Shown here: positions 1 to 8,730 of the stretch, one piece after another
How the letters are laid out: every line of letters starts with the position of its first letter
How positions within the stretch are numbered: the first letter of the stretch is position 1
Source: Verrucomicrobia bacterium UBA1412
GTDB taxonomy: Bacteria; Verrucomicrobiota; Verrucomicrobiia; Limisphaerales; UBA1412
Length of the DNA stretch: 47,822 bases
NCBI GenBank assembly: GCA_002305615.1
Contig: DBPU01000003.1
Coordinates: forward strand, 1-47,822
Direction of reading: 5' to 3'
Notes under the pieces: generated by a model
What the model was told of the DNA's origin: nothing
Database searches by the model: none
Seen by the model: only the letters and a program-made list of their open reading frames with translations
Position numbers and translations under genes: made by a program

Positions 1-201
1 CCGGTCAAGGGTGTGGATTACGTGAAGGCATCCCTTGAGACACCGTATGGCAAGGCGGCGAGCAGCTGGAGAGTGGAAGGCAAGAAATTCAGCTGGGATA
101 TCGAGATTCCTGCCAATACGACGGCCACGGTTGTGACCCCTGCGGGCAAGACCGAGGAGCTCGGATCGGGTAAATACAGCATTGAGTGCGTTTTACCGTA
201 A
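1..201 (+). CDS. C-terminal fragment of a probable alpha-L-rhamnosidase-like glycosidase (cut by window edge)
   Basis: Open from base 1 without a start, 66 codons to TAA. The fragment (residues such as SSWRVEGKKFSWDIEIPANTT) has the rhythm of the small beta-sandwich domain that closes GH78 rhamnosidases: a substrate-side strand, then 'IPANTTATV', then a short glycine-rich loop and final strand. The complete GH78 gene at 22351 ends with a comparable domain ('VVVPPNCTAEMKF'). The rest of the gene lies upstream, so catalytic residues cannot be checked. Other glycosidases carry similar C-terminal sandwiches. A terminator-like hairpin follows 21 bases after the stop. Confidence 0.6.
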   Translation, partial: PVKGVDYVKASLETPYGKAASSWRVEGKKFSWDIEIPANTTATVVTPAGKTEELGSGKYSIECVLP

Positions 202-221
202 GTAATTAATAAAACAACGAC

Positions 222-264
222 GGAGAGTTAAGGATGTAAAGTTCTTGACTCTCTGTTTGTTTAT
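222..264 (+). terminator. Probable intrinsic terminator after the rhamnosidase-like gene
   Basis: Arms GAGAGTTAAG (223-232) and CTTGACTCTC (244-253) pair over ten positions with one T-G wobble around an 11-nt loop, followed by a T-rich stretch (TGTTTGTTTAT). It separates the rhamnosidase-like tail from the HAD gene. Confidence 0.6.
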
Positions 265-270
265 AGAAAA

Positions 271-1110
271 ATGTCTGCAGGAGTGGAAATTTTATCCAAT
301 TTCAAGCCGCATCCGGAAGCAACTGAGATACTCTTTGATCTGGACGGAACGATTTCTCTGGTCCGAGCGGGCTGGAGCGAGTTGATGCTGGCCTCTTTTC
401 TGAGGAAGATGCCCCGGCTGGCGGGTGAGAGCGAAGAGGAGCTGAGGTCGCTCCTGCTGGACGACATGCTGAGGCAGAACGGCAAGCCGAGTATTTTTCA
501 ATTTATCCGCTTTGGGGAGAGATTGAAGGAGCGCGGCGGAGAGGCGGTAGATACAGAGGCGGAGACCCGCGAATTCGTGAGGTCTCTGGAGGTGACCTCG
601 CGTCGGAGGCATGAGGCGGTTCAGAGGGGTGTCCGGAGCGTGGAGAGCGTTTTGGTGCCGGGAGTTCTCGAGATGCTCGATTTATTGAAGGGCCGCGGGT
701 TTAACCTGTACCTGGCCAGCGGGACGGATGAGGCGATCGTGCTGCCGGAGATTAAGGAGCTCGGGCTGGAGAAATATTTCGGGGAGCATATTTATGCGCA
801 TCGGCCCGGGTTTTCGAAGGCGAAGGTGATCGAGATGATCATGAAGCTGCCGGGAATGACCGGCAAGAGATTGATCGCTTTCGGGGATGGATTTGTGGAA
901 ATGCACGAAACGGCCCGGGTGGGTGGTCTCTCCGTAGGAGTGGCCAGCGACGAATCATGGGTGGATACGCCGCCCTATCAGGGAACGGGTTTGATCGACC
1001 CGATGAAGAAAAAATTACTCTCGGAGGCCGGGGCACAGTTGATCATTGGCGACTACTCGGAGCCTGAGAGATTACTCCAACTTATTTTAACAGGTAGAGA
1101 AGATGTTTGA
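271..1110 (+). CDS. HAD-superfamily hydrolase (phosphoglycolate-phosphatase-like)
   Basis: 279 aa. All four HAD motifs are visible: I, FDLDGT with nucleophile Asp23 and Asp25; II, YLASGT; III, a Lys in RPGFSKAK; IV, FGDGFVEM. An alpha-helical cap of about 110 residues lies between motifs I and II, as in phosphoglycolate-phosphatase-type C1-cap enzymes. These are cytosolic Mg-dependent phosphatases; the substrate cannot be read from sequence. Its last bases overlap the start of the next gene by 8 nt (ATGTTTGA), so the two are probably translationally coupled and act in the same pathway. No clear Shine-Dalgarno precedes ATG 271. Confidence 0.85.
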   Translation: MSAGVEILSNFKPHPEATEILFDLDGTISLVRAGWSELMLASFLRKMPRLAGESEEELRSLLLDDMLRQNGKPSIFQFIRFGERLKERGGEAVDTEAETREFVRSLEVTSRRRHEAVQRGVRSVESVLVPGVLEMLDLLKGRGFNLYLASGTDEAIVLPEIKELGLEKYFGEHIYAHRPGFSKAKVIEMIMKLPGMTGKRLIAFGDGFVEMHETARVGGLSVGVASDESWVDTPPYQGTGLIDPMKKKLLSEAGAQLIIGDYSEPERLLQLILTGREDV

Positions 1111-2305
1111 TTCTGATTTTATTTATCCGGAACTGGATACGGTCAATGTGCGGGTGTTCCCACTGGCCAAGCGCAAGAGCATGACCCGGTTGGAACGGGT
1201 GCTGATACCGCCCTCCCGTTCGCCGGAGCCGGCCCCTGCGGAGCTTGAGCCACTGCTGGAGAGCTGCGTGGCGGCGATTCGGAAGGCTCGCGAGAAGAAG
1301 GCGGCGGTGATCCTGATGTACGGGGCGCATCTCATCAAAAACGGCGGCTCGGCACTTCTTATCGAGCTGATGCGCCGGGGATGGGTGACGCATCTGGCGA
1401 CCAACGGAGCCGGGGTTATCCATGACTGGGAGTTCGCCTATTGCGGATTATCGACGGAGAGCGTGCGGGATAATGTGGCGCACGGGGTTTTCGGTGCCTG
1501 GAATGAAACGGGCAAAAGCATCAATTTGGCGCTCATGATCGGCGGTCTCCATGGATGGGGCTTCGGAGAATCGATCGGCCGCTGGGTGATGGAGAATGGA
1601 GGCGTGGTGCCCGAGGCGCACGAGCTGATGGAGAAGATCTGTCAGTACCCGAGCGATGCGACAACGGCAGCGCGTGCGGACCTGCTTTCGGCTGTGAGTA
1701 TCGGCCTGGCAACGGGTCGGCATAGAATGCGGCATCAGTACAAGCAGGTTTCGGTTTCGGGCAATGCGTGGAAACTCAATGTGCCGCTGACGGTGCATCC
1801 GGGAATAGGGTACGATATTTACACGGTGCATCCGCTCTATAACGGGGCGGTTATCGGCCGTGCCGGAGGAATCGACTTCAAACGGTTCAATGCTTCGGTG
1901 GAGAACCTGACCGACGGGGTCGTGTTGAGCGTGGGTTCGGCAATTATGGCGCCTCAGGTTTTCGAGAAGAGCCTGAGCGTGGTGCATAATCTTCGCTTTC
2001 AGGAAAAGCGGCCGGCGATCACCGGGCACTCTTTCTACGTGGTGGATTTGCATGAAGGGAGCAACTGGGATTGGAGTAAAGGAGAGCCGCCCAAGACGAA
2101 CCCGGAGTATTACCTGCGTTTTTGCAAGAGCTTTTCGCGGATGGGCGGAGAGATGAAATATCTCTGCTGCGACAATACGGTTTTCATTCATCAATTGCTG
2201 CATCGGCTGGGGCCGGGTCCGGCAAAGGTCGAGGAGGCGGCGAGCAAGGAACCGCAGGAGCCGAGCAGCTTCATGTACGACGACGGGGGCGCAGGGGAAT
2301 ACTAG
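1103..2305 (+). CDS. Deoxyhypusine-synthase-like protein
   Basis: 400 aa. The central part (VILMYGAHLIKNGG, THLATNGAGVIHDWE, then a GLHGWGFGES region) resembles the Rossmann-like core of the deoxyhypusine synthase family (DS domain), an NAD-dependent aminobutyl transferase using spermidine. Bacterial members include enzymes of unknown substrate and homospermidine-synthase-like proteins. I could not find a convincing counterpart of the eukaryotic catalytic-lysine motif (SWGKI), so the activity may differ. It overlaps the HAD phosphatase gene by 8 nt. Family placement is moderately sure, function is not; a different NAD-binding fold remains possible. Confidence 0.5.
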   Translation: MFDSDFIYPELDTVNVRVFPLAKRKSMTRLERVLIPPSRSPEPAPAELEPLLESCVAAIRKAREKKAAVILMYGAHLIKNGGSALLIELMRRGWVTHLATNGAGVIHDWEFAYCGLSTESVRDNVAHGVFGAWNETGKSINLALMIGGLHGWGFGESIGRWVMENGGVVPEAHELMEKICQYPSDATTAARADLLSAVSIGLATGRHRMRHQYKQVSVSGNAWKLNVPLTVHPGIGYDIYTVHPLYNGAVIGRAGGIDFKRFNASVENLTDGVVLSVGSAIMAPQVFEKSLSVVHNLRFQEKRPAITGHSFYVVDLHEGSNWDWSKGEPPKTNPEYYLRFCKSFSRMGGEMKYLCCDNTVFIHQLLHRLGPGPAKVEEAASKEPQEPSSFMYDDGGAGEY

Positions 2306-2347
2306 GTTTTCCAGAGAAGCCCTGAGGCAGCCGACAAAATATTGATT

Positions 2348-2376
2348 TTATCTTCGGCATTTATCGCTGAAGATAA
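2348..2376 (+). terminator. Hairpin downstream of the DHS-like gene
   Basis: TTATCTTCGGC (2348-2358) pairs with GCTGAAGATAA (2366-2376), 11 positions including one G-T wobble, with a 7-nt loop. It sits 43 bases after the stop codon. There is no T-tract, so termination is uncertain; a processing or regulatory hairpin is equally possible. Confidence 0.35.
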
Positions 2377-2401
2377 GGAGTCCCCTGAAAGGCAATTCAC
2401 T

Positions 2402-2430
2402 TTGACTTTCGGGGTGGGTAAGGGTATCCT
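2402..2430 (+). promoter_or_regulatory. Sigma70-type promoter of the GH95 gene
   Basis: TTGACT (2402-2407), 17-bp spacer, TATCCT (2425-2430). Expected start of transcription is near 2437, giving a leader of about 20 nt that contains the AAGGA ribosome site (2443-2447). Confidence 0.5.
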
Positions 2431-2457
2431 CTGGACTCGTATAAGGATTTTTTCAAT

Positions 2458-5040
2458 ATGAAAACAATTCACTCAAAAAAAGGAAGAAGTGAAAGGGGTG
2501 TTTCTCCGCTTCAATTTACAATGAGATTATTTTCGGGGCTCCTGTTCGCGATGGGAGCATTTTTGGGCACGGGAGTGGTGCACTCTGCGGAAATGATCAA
2601 TTCAAGCGAGACTTTGTGGTATCGGGAGCCAGTGCCGGTAAAAATGGAAAACAGCAACATGTGGCAGACATCGGCGGATTGGTCGAGGGCTTTGCCGGTG
2701 GGCAATGGACGGCTGGGAGCGATGGTCTACGGAGGAATCCCGACAGAGAGACTGCAGCTCAACGAGGATACGCTTTGGTCGGGCGGAGTGTCTGACCCGG
2801 ATAACCCTGCTGCTCTGGAGCATCAGGATGAGATAAGGAAGCTGCTTCTGGAGGGAAAATATGCGGAAGCGAATAACCTGACGCAGAAATATCTGGTCTG
2901 CAAGAACGACGGTTCAGGCAGCGGCAATGGCGCCCGGGCTAAATATGGCTGCTATCAGACTTTGGGGGATTTGACGATCTACTTTCCGGGGCATGATGTT
3001 TTCGCGGATTACAGACGGGAGCTTAACCTGGCCAACGGAGTCGCGCGGACGACGTACCGGGTAGGCGAGACAAGTTTTAGCCGAGAGGTGTTTTCGAGTT
3101 ATCCCGATGACGCGCTGGTGATTCATTTGAGCGCGGATCGACCCGGAGCCGTTACCTGCGATGTCAACCTCTCGCGTTACGAGAATGCCGTTGTGCGCGC
3201 CGGAGAGGGTTCCGAGAAACAGATTGTGATGGAAGGGCAATTGCCGAGCGGCAAGGATCCGGACGGGATGAAATTCATGGCCCGGGTAGGAGTGAAGGCT
3301 GTTAACGGGTCCGTCACGATGGACGGAGCGACTCTCAGGATCAGCCATGCGGATAGTGCCGTACTGATTCTTACGGCAGCGACCGATTACATCAAGCCGG
3401 ATACGGAGGTTTTGAAAAAAGGGAACCGGTGGAAGAGCGTGGGCCAACCGCTTCAGGATGGCAAGCCACTCTACGTGGGCAATCCCTATGAGAAGATTTG
3501 CAAAGAGACTTTGCGCAAGGCGCTGCGTCGCTCTTATGCGAAGCTAAAGAGCCGGCATACAGAGGATTTCTCGAGTCTCTTTTCGCGTTGCAAGCTTGAT
3601 TTGGGCGAGAGTGCCCAAGCCTGGGCGCCTACGAATGAGCGGCTGGATAATTTCAGGAAAGAGCGGAATGATCCGTCGCTCGTGGCACTCTATTTTCAGA
3701 TGGGGCGTTATCTACTTATCAGCTCCTCGCGCTACGGAACGATGCCAGCGAACTTGCAAGGTATCTGGGCTGACGGGACTCAGACGCCCTGGAATTCGGA
3801 TTACCACCATAATATCAATGACCAGATGAATTACTGGCCGGCAGAGGTGACGGGTTTATCAGAGTGCCACACGCCTTTTCTGGCCTATATCGCCTCACTG
3901 GAGATACCGGGCAGCAAGACCGCACAGGTTCACTACGGAGCCAAGGGCTGGGTGACGCATGTGCTGGGGAACGTCTGGGGCTATACGGCACCGGGAGAGG
4001 GTGCAGGCTGGGGATTATTCCCATCTGCGAGCGGATGGCTCTGCCAGCATCTCTGGGAGCACTACGCATTTACGGGAGACCGGGAGTATTTGAAATGGGC
4101 CTACCCGGTGATGAAAGCATCGGCGGAGTTTTATCTGGATTATCTTTTCGTGCATCCGGAGAAGGGCTGGCTGGTGAGCGGTCCGGCTAATTCCCCGGAG
4201 AATACCTTTATCACAAAGGACGGGGTCCGTGGAAATATCTGCCTGGCGCCTACGATGGATATGGAGATCATTTACGATCTTTTCAGCAACTGCATTGAGG
4301 CGGCATCCGTGCTCAAGGAGGATGCGGAGTTTGCAGAACAGCTGCGGGAGGCTCGCTCCAAGCTGGCGCCCTTACAGATCGGAAAACACGGTCAACTGCA
4401 GGAATGGATGGAGGATTTTGACGAAGCAGAACCGGGACATCGGCATGTTTCCCATCTCTTCGCGCTGCATCCGGGCAAACAGATCACCGTCAGCGGGACT
4501 CCTGCGCTTGCAAAGGCGGCACGGGTGACACTGGAGCGGCGGTTATCCAAGGGCGGCGGACATACGGGCTGGAGCCGTGCCTGGATTATCAATTTTTATG
4601 CGCGGCTGCAGGATGGAAATGCGGCGCTGGAGCATATCCAGGAGCTGCTCTCCAAATCGACGTTGCAGAATCTCTTTGATACGCATCCGCCTTTCCAGAT
4701 TGACGGGAATTTCGGCGGGACTGCCGGCATAGCGGAGATGCTCCTGCAGAGCCATGAAGGCAGGCTCAATTTGTTGCCAGCATTGCCTGCGGCATGGAAG
4801 AAGGGGAGCGTGGAAGGTTTGCGCGGACGCAACGGATTTATCGTCGACCTGGAGTGGAATGGCGGAAGGCTCACTCGGAGCAAGGTTACTTCGCTCCAGG
4901 GCAATTCCTGCGTGGTTTATTCCGGGCGCCCGGTCACGGTTTATTATAAGGGCTTCCCGTTGGCGGGTGTCAGCTATGACGGAAAATGGGTGAGCTTCCC
5001 GACCCGCAAGGGAGAGACCTATGAATTACTGGGGAGATAG
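2458..5040 (+). CDS. Secreted GH95 alpha-L-fucosidase
   Basis: 860 aa. The start is supported by AAGGA ten bases upstream. The N-terminus has a long basic region, a hydrophobic core (about 22-40) and a likely cleavage after HSA at 42-44, so export is expected. The N-terminal beta domain shows the family signature LPVGNGRLGAMVYGG followed by LNEDTLWSGG. In the (alpha/alpha)6 barrel, Asn452 and Asn454 (NINDQMNYW), Glu581 (NSPEN) and Asp749 (DGNFGG) correspond by context to the water-activating Asn pair, the general acid and the conserved Asp of bifidobacterial AfcA. GHRHVSHL and HTGWSRAW are further family landmarks. GH95 enzymes release L-fucose (some L-galactose) from plant, algal or host glycans by inversion. 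It has its own promoter and no transporter neighbour. Confidence 0.93.
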   Translation: MKTIHSKKGRSERGVSPLQFTMRLFSGLLFAMGAFLGTGVVHSAEMINSSETLWYREPVPVKMENSNMWQTSADWSRALPVGNGRLGAMVYGGIPTERLQLNEDTLWSGGVSDPDNPAALEHQDEIRKLLLEGKYAEANNLTQKYLVCKNDGSGSGNGARAKYGCYQTLGDLTIYFPGHDVFADYRRELNLANGVARTTYRVGETSFSREVFSSYPDDALVIHLSADRPGAVTCDVNLSRYENAVVRAGEGSEKQIVMEGQLPSGKDPDGMKFMARVGVKAVNGSVTMDGATLRISHADSAVLILTAATDYIKPDTEVLKKGNRWKSVGQPLQDGKPLYVGNPYEKICKETLRKALRRSYAKLKSRHTEDFSSLFSRCKLDLGESAQAWAPTNERLDNFRKERNDPSLVALYFQMGRYLLISSSRYGTMPANLQGIWADGTQTPWNSDYHHNINDQMNYWPAEVTGLSECHTPFLAYIASLEIPGSKTAQVHYGAKGWVTHVLGNVWGYTAPGEGAGWGLFPSASGWLCQHLWEHYAFTGDREYLKWAYPVMKASAEFYLDYLFVHPEKGWLVSGPANSPENTFITKDGVRGNICLAPTMDMEIIYDLFSNCIEAASVLKEDAEFAEQLREARSKLAPLQIGKHGQLQEWMEDFDEAEPGHRHVSHLFALHPGKQITVSGTPALAKAARVTLERRLSKGGGHTGWSRAWIINFYARLQDGNAALEHIQELLSKSTLQNLFDTHPPFQIDGNFGGTAGIAEMLLQSHEGRLNLLPALPAAWKKGSVEGLRGRNGFIVDLEWNGGRLTRSKVTSLQGNSCVVYSGRPVTVYYKGFPLAGVSYDGKWVSFPTRKGETYELLGR

Positions 5041-5088
5041 AGGTCTCCGAGAGGCCGGTAAAGAGAACGAATAACGGGATTAAAAAAT

Positions 5089-6258
5089 ATGGCAGTGACT
5101 TCTAATCATGAGGGGCAGACGGATCGCCAGATGATGGAGAGAGCTCTTGAGCTGGCGGCACGGGGTCAGGGAAAGACTTCACCCAACCCGATGGTGGGGG
5201 CTGTGCTGGTTCAAGGGACGAATCAGATTATCGGTGAAGGGTGGCACCAGAAGGCCGGAGAGCCTCATGCGGAGATTCTGGCCATGAAGGATGCCCGGAA
5301 TCGGGGGCACTCTCTCGGCGGCAGCACGCTCTATGTCACGCTGGAACCTTGCTCGACCCAGGGGCGAACGGGACCGTGTGTGAAGGCGATTCTGGAGGCC
5401 GGAATCGCACGGGTGGTCTGCGCGACAACGGACCCCAACCCGGCGCATCAGGGCAGAGGGCTGGAGCTTCTGAGGCAAGGCGGCGTAGAGGTCCAAAGCG
5501 GGATATTGGAGGAAACTTCACGGAATCTCAACCGTGCTTTCAATTACTGGATTGTAAACAGGACGCCGTTAGTGACGCTCAAAAGCGCGATGTCGCTGGA
5601 TGGGAAAATCGCGACGGCTTCCGGAGAATCGCGATGGATTACGGGTACAGAGGCCCGGGCTCATGCGATGCAGTTTCGCTCGCAGGTGGATGCGATCATT
5701 ACGGGAGTCAATACGGTGATTGCCGATAACTGCTCTTTGACGGTCCGCTCGCTGTGCGGGTTCAATATCACGCATAAGGACGAAGATCAATCGCGGTTGC
5801 GGAGGATTGTCCTGGATACCGAAGGGCGGACGCCGCTCAATTCGAATATCGTTTCTGATGCGTGGAAGCACCTGACCACCGTCGTCGTCGGGAGCGATGC
5901 GCCGGCGGAGCGTGTGGAGGCACTGAGCCGGCAGGTTCAGGTCTGGCGGATTGCGTCTGAGGGACAGGGACGACTGAAGTTGGGGGAGGTGCTCAAAAAG
6001 CTGGGCGAGGAATCAGTGACACATCTCCTGATTGAGGCTGGGGGGACTTTGAGCGAATCATTCCTGCACCAGAAATTGGTCCATCGGATTCATTTTTACT
6101 ATGCGCCCAAGATTATCGGGGGAAAGAGTGCGCCCAGCGGCGTCGGAGGAGAGGGCGTGAAGCATCTTGCTGAGGCGGTGAAGGCGGTCGGCCCCGAGTG
6201 GAAGAGGCTGGGAGATGATTTCCTGCTGGAGGCCGATATCTGCTATCCCGTGCGCTGA
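5089..6258 (+). CDS. ribD: Bifunctional riboflavin biosynthesis protein RibD (deaminase/reductase)
   Basis: 389 aa, full length. The N-terminal cytidine-deaminase-like domain carries the zinc ligands His60 (HAE, with catalytic Glu62), Cys88 (LEPCS) and Cys97 (GPC). The C-terminal reductase domain begins near residue 160 with VTLKSAMSLDGKIAT and contains the NADPH-pocket GVNTVIADN stretch. It converts diaminohydroxyphosphoribosylaminopyrimidine to the reduced pyrimidinone in two steps of riboflavin synthesis. tilS begins 2 bases after its stop, so the two are co-transcribed. No FMN riboswitch was recognised upstream. Confidence 0.95.
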   Translation: MAVTSNHEGQTDRQMMERALELAARGQGKTSPNPMVGAVLVQGTNQIIGEGWHQKAGEPHAEILAMKDARNRGHSLGGSTLYVTLEPCSTQGRTGPCVKAILEAGIARVVCATTDPNPAHQGRGLELLRQGGVEVQSGILEETSRNLNRAFNYWIVNRTPLVTLKSAMSLDGKIATASGESRWITGTEARAHAMQFRSQVDAIITGVNTVIADNCSLTVRSLCGFNITHKDEDQSRLRRIVLDTEGRTPLNSNIVSDAWKHLTTVVVGSDAPAERVEALSRQVQVWRIASEGQGRLKLGEVLKKLGEESVTHLLIEAGGTLSESFLHQKLVHRIHFYYAPKIIGGKSAPSGVGGEGVKHLAEAVKAVGPEWKRLGDDFLLEADICYPVR

Positions 6259-6260
6259 GA

Positions 6261-7661
6261 ATGGGAGCTCATTTCAAAAACGAGGATTCGCACGTATGCG
6301 TGAGGAAATGCGCTGCGGTGCTGGAGACGTTGGGTGCCGGTGCCGGGCCGGACGGAGTTTGCCTGGCAGCGGTTTCGGGCGGTGCGGATTCGGTGGCGCT
6401 GCTTCATGTATTGCGGGAGCTTTATCCGGAGGTTTCACTTCATGTTCTTCATTTTAACCATCAGCTTCGGGGCGAGGAAAGCGAGAGAGACGAGGAATTT
6501 GTCCGCGGCCTGGCGCAGGAAATGAACCTGCCGCTGGCGGTGGGCAGAGGGAATGTGACTGCCGAGGCGGCCAGTTCCAAGATGTCGCTTGAGATGGCGG
6601 CACGCGAATGCCGATATCGGTTTTTTGCCGAAAAGGCGCGCGAGCTCCATGCGCAATTTCTCTTTATGGGGCATCACAGCGGGGACCAAACGGAGCTTTT
6701 TTTTCTGCGGCTTTTGCGGGGAGCATCCAGCCGGGGACTGAAAGGGATGCGGACGGTATCGGATTTCCCGGCAGAGGGAGTTGGTACGCTCAAGGTGGTG
6801 CGTCCGTTTCTGGGGTGCAGCCGGGAGGAGATTCTCGACTACCTGAGGGAACGTGGATATTCCTGGGTGGAAGACTCCAGCAATAGCACGGGGGATTATC
6901 TTCGGAACAGAATCCGCAATGAGCTCCTTCCGCTTCTGGAGCGAAGTTACAGCCCGAGTCTGGGGCGTACTCTGCTGCGGACGATGGAGATTTTGGGGCA
7001 GGAATCTGATTATCTTTCTGAGGAGATCGAGCGCTTAAAACGGGAGGATATCCCTTTTGAGAGCTGGCACATGGCGTTGCAGAGGAGAGCGGTCGCAGAG
7101 GCACTTATTGAACGGGGGGCTCAGCCGAACCTGGAAGCGGTTGATTATTTTATTCAGAATCCGGGTAAGGCGCATAGCTGCCAGGGTGAGCTTTATTTCC
7201 GCCAAGAGGGGAGCTGGCGCTTATGCGCGGTGGAGAAAGGGAATGGCTGGAATACGGAGGAGATCAGGGTTTCTCCGGGTGAGATGCCGGAGGAGTTATC
7301 TCTGCCGGGAGAAGGGTCTCTGCGGGTGAGGTCTGAAGTGTTGGGACCGGGTGACTCGGCGGATTGGAGAAGTAAGCCCGAGGGAGTCGAATATTTTGAC
7401 CTGGATCGGGTGGGGGATTCTTTCACATTACGGCATTGGCGAGAGGGGGACCGCTTTCAACCCATCGGGCTGCGGGATGGAACCCGGAAATTGCAGGATA
7501 TTTTCGTGGACCGGAAGATTCCCGAGGCTCGGCGGCATCAGCTCTGGCTGGGGGAGACTGCGGAGGGAGTCATCTTCTGGGTGGAGGGCTTGCGAATCGG
7601 AGAAGCCTGCAAAGTCACAGAATCGACAAAAAAAATTCTCAAGCTGACATCACCATCCTAA
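6261..7661 (+). CDS. tilS: tRNA(Ile)-lysidine synthase
   Basis: 466 aa. The PP-loop motif SGGADS is at residues 39-44 and the HNHQLRG/H-S-GDQTE catalytic segment follows. RNRIRNELLPLL marks the end of the N-terminal domain, and the C-terminal domain (FQPIGLRDGTRKLQDIF...KIPEARR) is the tRNA-binding TilS_C module. It ligates lysine to C34 of tRNA-Ile(CAU) so that AUA is read as isoleucine, an essential function. It follows ribD with a 2-base gap and relies on ribD for transcription. Some homologues fuse this domain to hypoxanthine phosphoribosyltransferase; this one does not. Confidence 0.95.
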   Translation: MGAHFKNEDSHVCVRKCAAVLETLGAGAGPDGVCLAAVSGGADSVALLHVLRELYPEVSLHVLHFNHQLRGEESERDEEFVRGLAQEMNLPLAVGRGNVTAEAASSKMSLEMAARECRYRFFAEKARELHAQFLFMGHHSGDQTELFFLRLLRGASSRGLKGMRTVSDFPAEGVGTLKVVRPFLGCSREEILDYLRERGYSWVEDSSNSTGDYLRNRIRNELLPLLERSYSPSLGRTLLRTMEILGQESDYLSEEIERLKREDIPFESWHMALQRRAVAEALIERGAQPNLEAVDYFIQNPGKAHSCQGELYFRQEGSWRLCAVEKGNGWNTEEIRVSPGEMPEELSLPGEGSLRVRSEVLGPGDSADWRSKPEGVEYFDLDRVGDSFTLRHWREGDRFQPIGLRDGTRKLQDIFVDRKIPEARRHQLWLGETAEGVIFWVEGLRIGEACKVTESTKKILKLTSPS

Positions 7662-7817
7662 AGGGAGTGTTCATTATTTGTATCCTGATGGTTGCAGATT
7701 CAGCGTGCTGTTTCGGTAGATGCTTGCGAAAGTGACAAGGGCATAAAAAAAACACCCGTTCCTTTTCAGGAGGTGCTTCAGCTCTACTCAGTTTATCTGT
7801 TTAGTTTTAGTTGATCG

Positions 7818-8399
7818 TCAGATGAATCGGAGAAGTTGGATGTACCTGGTCTGGTCGTCTGCTACACGTTCGCCGAATGGCTTAAAACCGTTTTCTTCTT
7901 TTTGGTAAAAGGTCAACAATTTCTGTTCTTCCGCACATTCCAAAAAAATCACACCGCCACCCACTTCATGTTGAACATCTCGCAATCTGTCATACACTAA
8001 ATTCATAAGACGGTCTCCTGCAATTCGCCTTTCTGAAGCAAGGGAATAGTTTTTTCCAAATTGAGCTATAAGAAAAGCTGAAAGATTGTAGGAGTCTATT
8101 TTTTCATCATATTTTGCATGACGTTCCATTTTCTTGATCATCGTTTGGCTAAGTGAATCGCTTTTTACAGTCAAAGGTTTATGAGTCAGTGTGTAGAACC
8201 CAACAAGTGACACATCCTCATCAAAAATAAGATGTGTCATAGACATTTTCTTTTTGCTGAACTCTATGGCACGGGTCTTGATAAATTCTTCTATTTCTGA
8301 GTTTTTCGGGCATGAAAAATCGGAGAGTATTTCATTAACTTCATCCTCTCCGATCTGCTCAATCAAGTCTAAGACCTGTACCGTATCGTATTCAACCAT
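7818..8399 (-). CDS. GNAT-like acetyltransferase, probable toxin of a type II toxin-antitoxin pair
   Basis: 193 aa. The C-terminal half has GNAT character: SLVGFYTL strand, then SERRIAGDRLMNLVYDRL in the place of the acetyl-CoA pyrophosphate loop and helix, then GGGVIFLECAEEQKLLTFYQKEENGF, typical of the last GNAT strands. The start overlaps the end of the upstream small gene by 8 nt, the usual toxin-antitoxin arrangement. GNAT toxins acetylate aminoacyl-tRNAs; whether this one does is inference. The N-terminal 50 residues are acidic and not recognised. The gene converges on tilS and is more AT-rich than its neighbours, suggesting acquisition. An unrelated acetyltransferase with a small partner is the alternative. 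Confidence 0.6.
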   Translation of the reverse strand: MVEYDTVQVLDLIEQIGEDEVNEILSDFSCPKNSEIEEFIKTRAIEFSKKKMSMTHLIFDEDVSLVGFYTLTHKPLTVKSDSLSQTMIKKMERHAKYDEKIDSYNLSAFLIAQFGKNYSLASERRIAGDRLMNLVYDRLRDVQHEVGGGVIFLECAEEQKLLTFYQKEENGFKPFGERVADDQTRYIQLLRFI

Positions 8400-8583
8400 G
8401 CCGTATCTTCTTTCTCTTCTCCATCAACGACCTAATCGCAACGGGATCACGCAATGGTTTCTTTTCCACCACAGTGGGCACTCTGGAGGGCTGTTTCGAA
8501 GCAGACTCCAGAGCATCAACAAACCTCTTGGCATTGCGTTTGTCATTGATCGTAAAGTTATGGAATATGCTCGATGTTGCCAT
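8392..8583 (-). CDS. Small antitoxin-like protein paired with the GNAT gene
   Basis: 63 aa, beginning MATSSIFHNFTINDK, with RFVDALESASKQP and a basic C-terminus. Short proteins of this layout (SIF-NF-I, then FVDALE, then a Pro-rich linker and KKR tail) sit directly before GNAT genes in many genomes and are annotated as hypothetical or antitoxin. Ribosome site AAAGG lies about nine bases before ATG 8583. It is the first gene of the minus-strand pair, and its promoter region carries repeats suited to autoregulation. No DNA-binding fold was recognised by eye. Confidence 0.65.
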   Translation of the reverse strand: MATSSIFHNFTINDKRNAKRFVDALESASKQPSRVPTVVEKKPLRDPVAIRSLMEKRKKIRHG

Positions 8584-8616
8584 AATAAATTCCCTTTCTA
8601 AAAAATCTCACCGAGA

Positions 8617-8637
8617 TGACGGCGTCACCGCGTCACC
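8617..8637 (-). promoter_or_regulatory. Operator-like repeats in the leader of the toxin-antitoxin pair
   Basis: TGACG-G-CGTCA palindrome (8617-8627), then a second CGTCACC: the heptamer occurs at 8623-8629 and 8631-8637. The block begins about 3 nt after the predicted transcription start, where a repressor complex would block initiation. Confidence 0.45.
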
Positions 8638-8646
8638 ACATGATCA

Positions 8647-8675
8647 CTTGTAAGCTAAATTCACTCGGATGTCAA
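8647..8675 (-). promoter_or_regulatory. Promoter of the toxin-antitoxin pair
   Basis: On the minus strand, a perfect TTGACA (8675-8670), 17-bp spacer, TACAAG (8652-8647). Transcription would start near 8640, leaving a 57-nt leader that contains the operator-like repeats. Confidence 0.65.
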
Positions 8676-8705
8676 CCGCATTGCCTCAAATTTGAGGATA
8701 TGCGG
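8676..8705. repeat. 30-bp imperfect palindrome, also present near 36.4 kb
   Basis: CCGCAT and ATGCGG arms flank a perfect CCTCAAATTTGAGG core; 13 of 15 positions pair. It abuts the -35 box of the toxin-antitoxin promoter. The string CGCATTGCCTCAAA and a closing ATATGCG recur at 36427-36448 in another intergenic region. Confidence 0.6.
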
Positions 8706-8730
8706 AGGGGAAGCGGGGAGAGATCGGGTA

